Origin: Candidatus Colwelliibacteriota bacterium
GTDB taxonomy: Bacteria; Patescibacteriota; Minisyncoccia; UBA6257; Colwellbacteraceae
NCBI GenBank assembly: GCA_027310265.1
Contig: DAIDBC010000039.1
Location: forward strand, 1-32,646
Direction of reading: 5' to 3'
DNA length: 32,646 nucleotides
The notes under the pieces were generated by a model. The model searched no databases and was not told where the DNA came from. It was given only the letters and a program-made list of their open reading frames with translations. The position numbers were made by a program, and so were the translations under genes. Position 1 is the stretch's first letter; every line of letters starts with the position of its first letter. Positions 31,517 through 32,646 of the stretch are shown here, piece by piece.

Positions 31517-31544
31517 AGTATAACTCATTTTTTTCTATGTTCAA
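31517..31544 (-). promoter_or_regulatory. Candidate promoter of rpsB-tsf
   Basis: TTGAAC at 31544-31539, a 16-nt spacer, TATACT at 31522-31517. The start would be near 31510, about 20 nt before the chosen ATG. It lies across the end of trmD. Confidence 0.5.
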
Positions 31545-32190
31545 GCCGCCAGCGTTCTATCGCCCCGTGGTTCCCCGAAAGCAGCACCCTTGGAACAAGG
31601 TACTTCTTTTTCTTATAAGCCAGTACCTCTGGGCGGGTATAGACCGGCACGCCAACGCCGTACCGCTTTTCCTCCAGTGACTCTTCCTTACCCAAAACAC
31701 CTTTTATCTTGCGACTTACGGCGTCGATGACTGTAAGCGCCGGCAGCTCGCCACCGGTTAAAACATATGGACCGACCGATAATTCTCTCAACCTGAATAT
31801 TTTCTTTACCCGCTCGTCTACGCCCTCGTAATGCCCGGCAACGAGGATAATGTGTCCGTATCGCGCAAGCCGTGCGGCTTCGGCGTCATCGAACTTTTTG
31901 CCAGAAGCCGAAAGCAAGATCATTGCCGTTTTGGCTCCAACGCCGCGACCAACGCGTAGACGCTCAATTATTTTTACGAGCGGTTCCGGTTTAATGACCA
32001 TACCGGGACCGCCGCCATAAGGGCGGTCATCGGCTTTGTGATACGGCCCCGGCGTGAATTTTCTTAAATCGTGAACTCGCGCACCGATTATCCCCCTTCT
32101 CACCGCGCGACCGATTACCGATTCGCCAAAATACGGCCGCACGGTACCGGGAAATAAAGTGATGATGTCGAACGTAATCTTCGGCTTCAT
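31525..32190 (-). CDS. trmD: tRNA (guanine(37)-N1)-methyltransferase TrmD
   Basis: A 221-residue SPOUT enzyme that methylates G37 next to the anticodon and prevents frameshifting. It begins ITFDIITLFPG and contains DDRPYGGGPGMV (about 54-65), the knot segments GHYEGVDERV and GPYVLTGGELPA, and C-terminal YTRPEVLAYKKKKYLVPRVLLSGNHGAI. Length is close to normal. It follows khpA directly; rimM, which usually lies between, is absent. Confidence 0.96.
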   Translation of the reverse strand: MKPKITFDIITLFPGTVRPYFGESVIGRAVRRGIIGARVHDLRKFTPGPYHKADDRPYGGGPGMVIKPEPLVKIIERLRVGRGVGAKTAMILLSASGKKFDDAEAARLARYGHIILVAGHYEGVDERVKKIFRLRELSVGPYVLTGGELPALTVIDAVSRKIKGVLGKEESLEEKRYGVGVPVYTRPEVLAYKKKKYLVPRVLLSGNHGAIERWRLEHRKK

Positions 32191-32210
32191 TATAATAGTA
32201 TCTTAACACT

Positions 32211-32238
32211 AAAGGCGGCCATATTCGTGGCCGCCTTT
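32211..32238. terminator. Hairpin between khpA and trmD
   Basis: An 11-bp stem, 32211-32221 with 32228-32238, and a 6-base loop. The outer A/T pairs give TTT on either strand, but no long T-run follows, so it may be a weak terminator or an mRNA-stabilising hairpin. A TATAAT-like sequence at 32194-32189 overlaps the trmD ATG. Confidence 0.5.
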
Positions 32239-32262
32239 CGTTCTCCAGATTATAACCAATCT

Positions 32263-32589
32263 TTAGAGATCCTTGATATCATCGATCACCTTGTCGGTGA
32301 TACCCCTTTCGGAGGTTGGGCGCGGCGACCGTTCACTGCCCTCCGGCTCTTCAATCTTAAGATTCACGCGGGCATTGTTCTTTATGCCCACTATCCGAAG
32401 CAGAGAGCGGATGGCTTTTGCGGTAGAGCCCTGCCGGCCCACCACTTGGCCCATGTCCGCCTGGTTAACTCTCAAGGTCAGAAGCACGCCCATTTCATCC
32501 ACTTTCCGGTCAACTTTCACGTCGTCCGGATGGTCTACAAGCGCCTTAACGAGATAGGTCAGAAATTCCTGGTCTCCGGTATTGCTCAT
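32263..32589 (-). CDS. khpA: KH-domain RNA-binding protein KhpA
   Basis: A 108-residue protein with one KH domain (about 5-80). The RNA-binding loop is VVGRQGSTAKAIRSLL (GxxG as GRQG). The C-terminal ~25 residues are charged and longer than in typical KhpA (about 76 residues). The usual neighbours are rpsP upstream and rimM-trmD downstream; trmD is present, while rpsP would be outside the window if conserved. In other bacteria KhpA works with KhpB in cell elongation and RNA regulation. Confidence 0.9.
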   Translation of the reverse strand: MSNTGDQEFLTYLVKALVDHPDDVKVDRKVDEMGVLLTLRVNQADMGQVVGRQGSTAKAIRSLLRIVGIKNNARVNLKIEEPEGSERSPRPTSERGITDKVIDDIKDL

Positions 32590-32646
32590 TGCTGTTTCGG
32601 CGGTTAAATCTTGGCGACCTTTCTAAAATTAAAATTTGCCTAATTA
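32590..32646. other. Partial upstream region of khpA
   Basis: Only 57 bases remain before the window ends. They are A/T-rich near 32620-32646 and contain no credible coding end or clear promoter. An rpsP gene might follow outside. Confidence 0.4.

Overview
This 32.6 kb window is a dense, almost entirely minus-strand chromosomal segment. Only rpmB, tRNA-Pro and rplU clearly lie on the plus strand. Several traits suggest a Candidate Phyla Radiation (Patescibacteria) genome, probably a Parcubacteria-like lineage. These are AspRS without its GAD insertion, a short EF-Ts, an insertion-bearing nucleoside diphosphate kinase, ComEC split into membrane and metallo-hydrolase genes, a sigma-region-4/HARE regulator, a TraG/HerA-like ATPase with a membrane partner gene, and several genes starting with TTG or showing no clear Shine-Dalgarno sequence. 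TGA is used as a stop (ftsI), so the genetic code is standard and not the Gracilibacteria code. The lineage is inferred from gene content; no rRNA gene is present.

Layout: 1-180 is non-coding and folds into a multi-hairpin RNA that seems to continue left of the window. 180-1138 holds an M50 protease, rpmB and tRNA-Pro. 1141-3946 holds an HD-domain nucleotidase with a structured leader, ndk and aspS. 3986-10999 holds comEC and its metallo-hydrolase partner, a CobO-type ATPase, mnmA, efp and the ATPase/membrane-partner pair. 11005-14185 holds the HTH regulator, secF, secD and tRNA-Lys. 14232-18648 is the chaperone operon grpE-dnaK-(membrane protein)-dnaJ. 18670-22387 holds recR, dnaB, cysS and divergent rplU. 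22404-27409 is a small membrane protein, tRNA-Glu and a compact division and cell-wall cluster read mraZ-rsmH-ftsL-ftsI-murF. 27410-27650 is intergenic with three perfect DnaA boxes. 27649-32589 is mainly translation: tRNA-Val, rplJ-rplL with an L10 leader and attenuator, pcm, rpmG, tRNA-Thr x2, tRNA-Tyr, tsf, rpsB, trmD and khpA.

Nearly every protein is a core function: translation, tRNA modification and charging, secretion, protein folding, replication, cell-wall synthesis and division. No transposase, integrase, CRISPR array or prophage was seen. The most promising undescribed elements are two structured RNAs. One is a ~128-nt element (1743-1870) closed by a 13-bp helix that starts at a predicted transcription start; it pairs fully only on the minus strand and sits in front of the HD nucleotidase. 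The other is the four-helix-junction RNA at the left edge. The DnaA-box cluster in the mraZ leader, the sigma4-HARE regulator and the membrane protein inside the chaperone operon are also worth following up.
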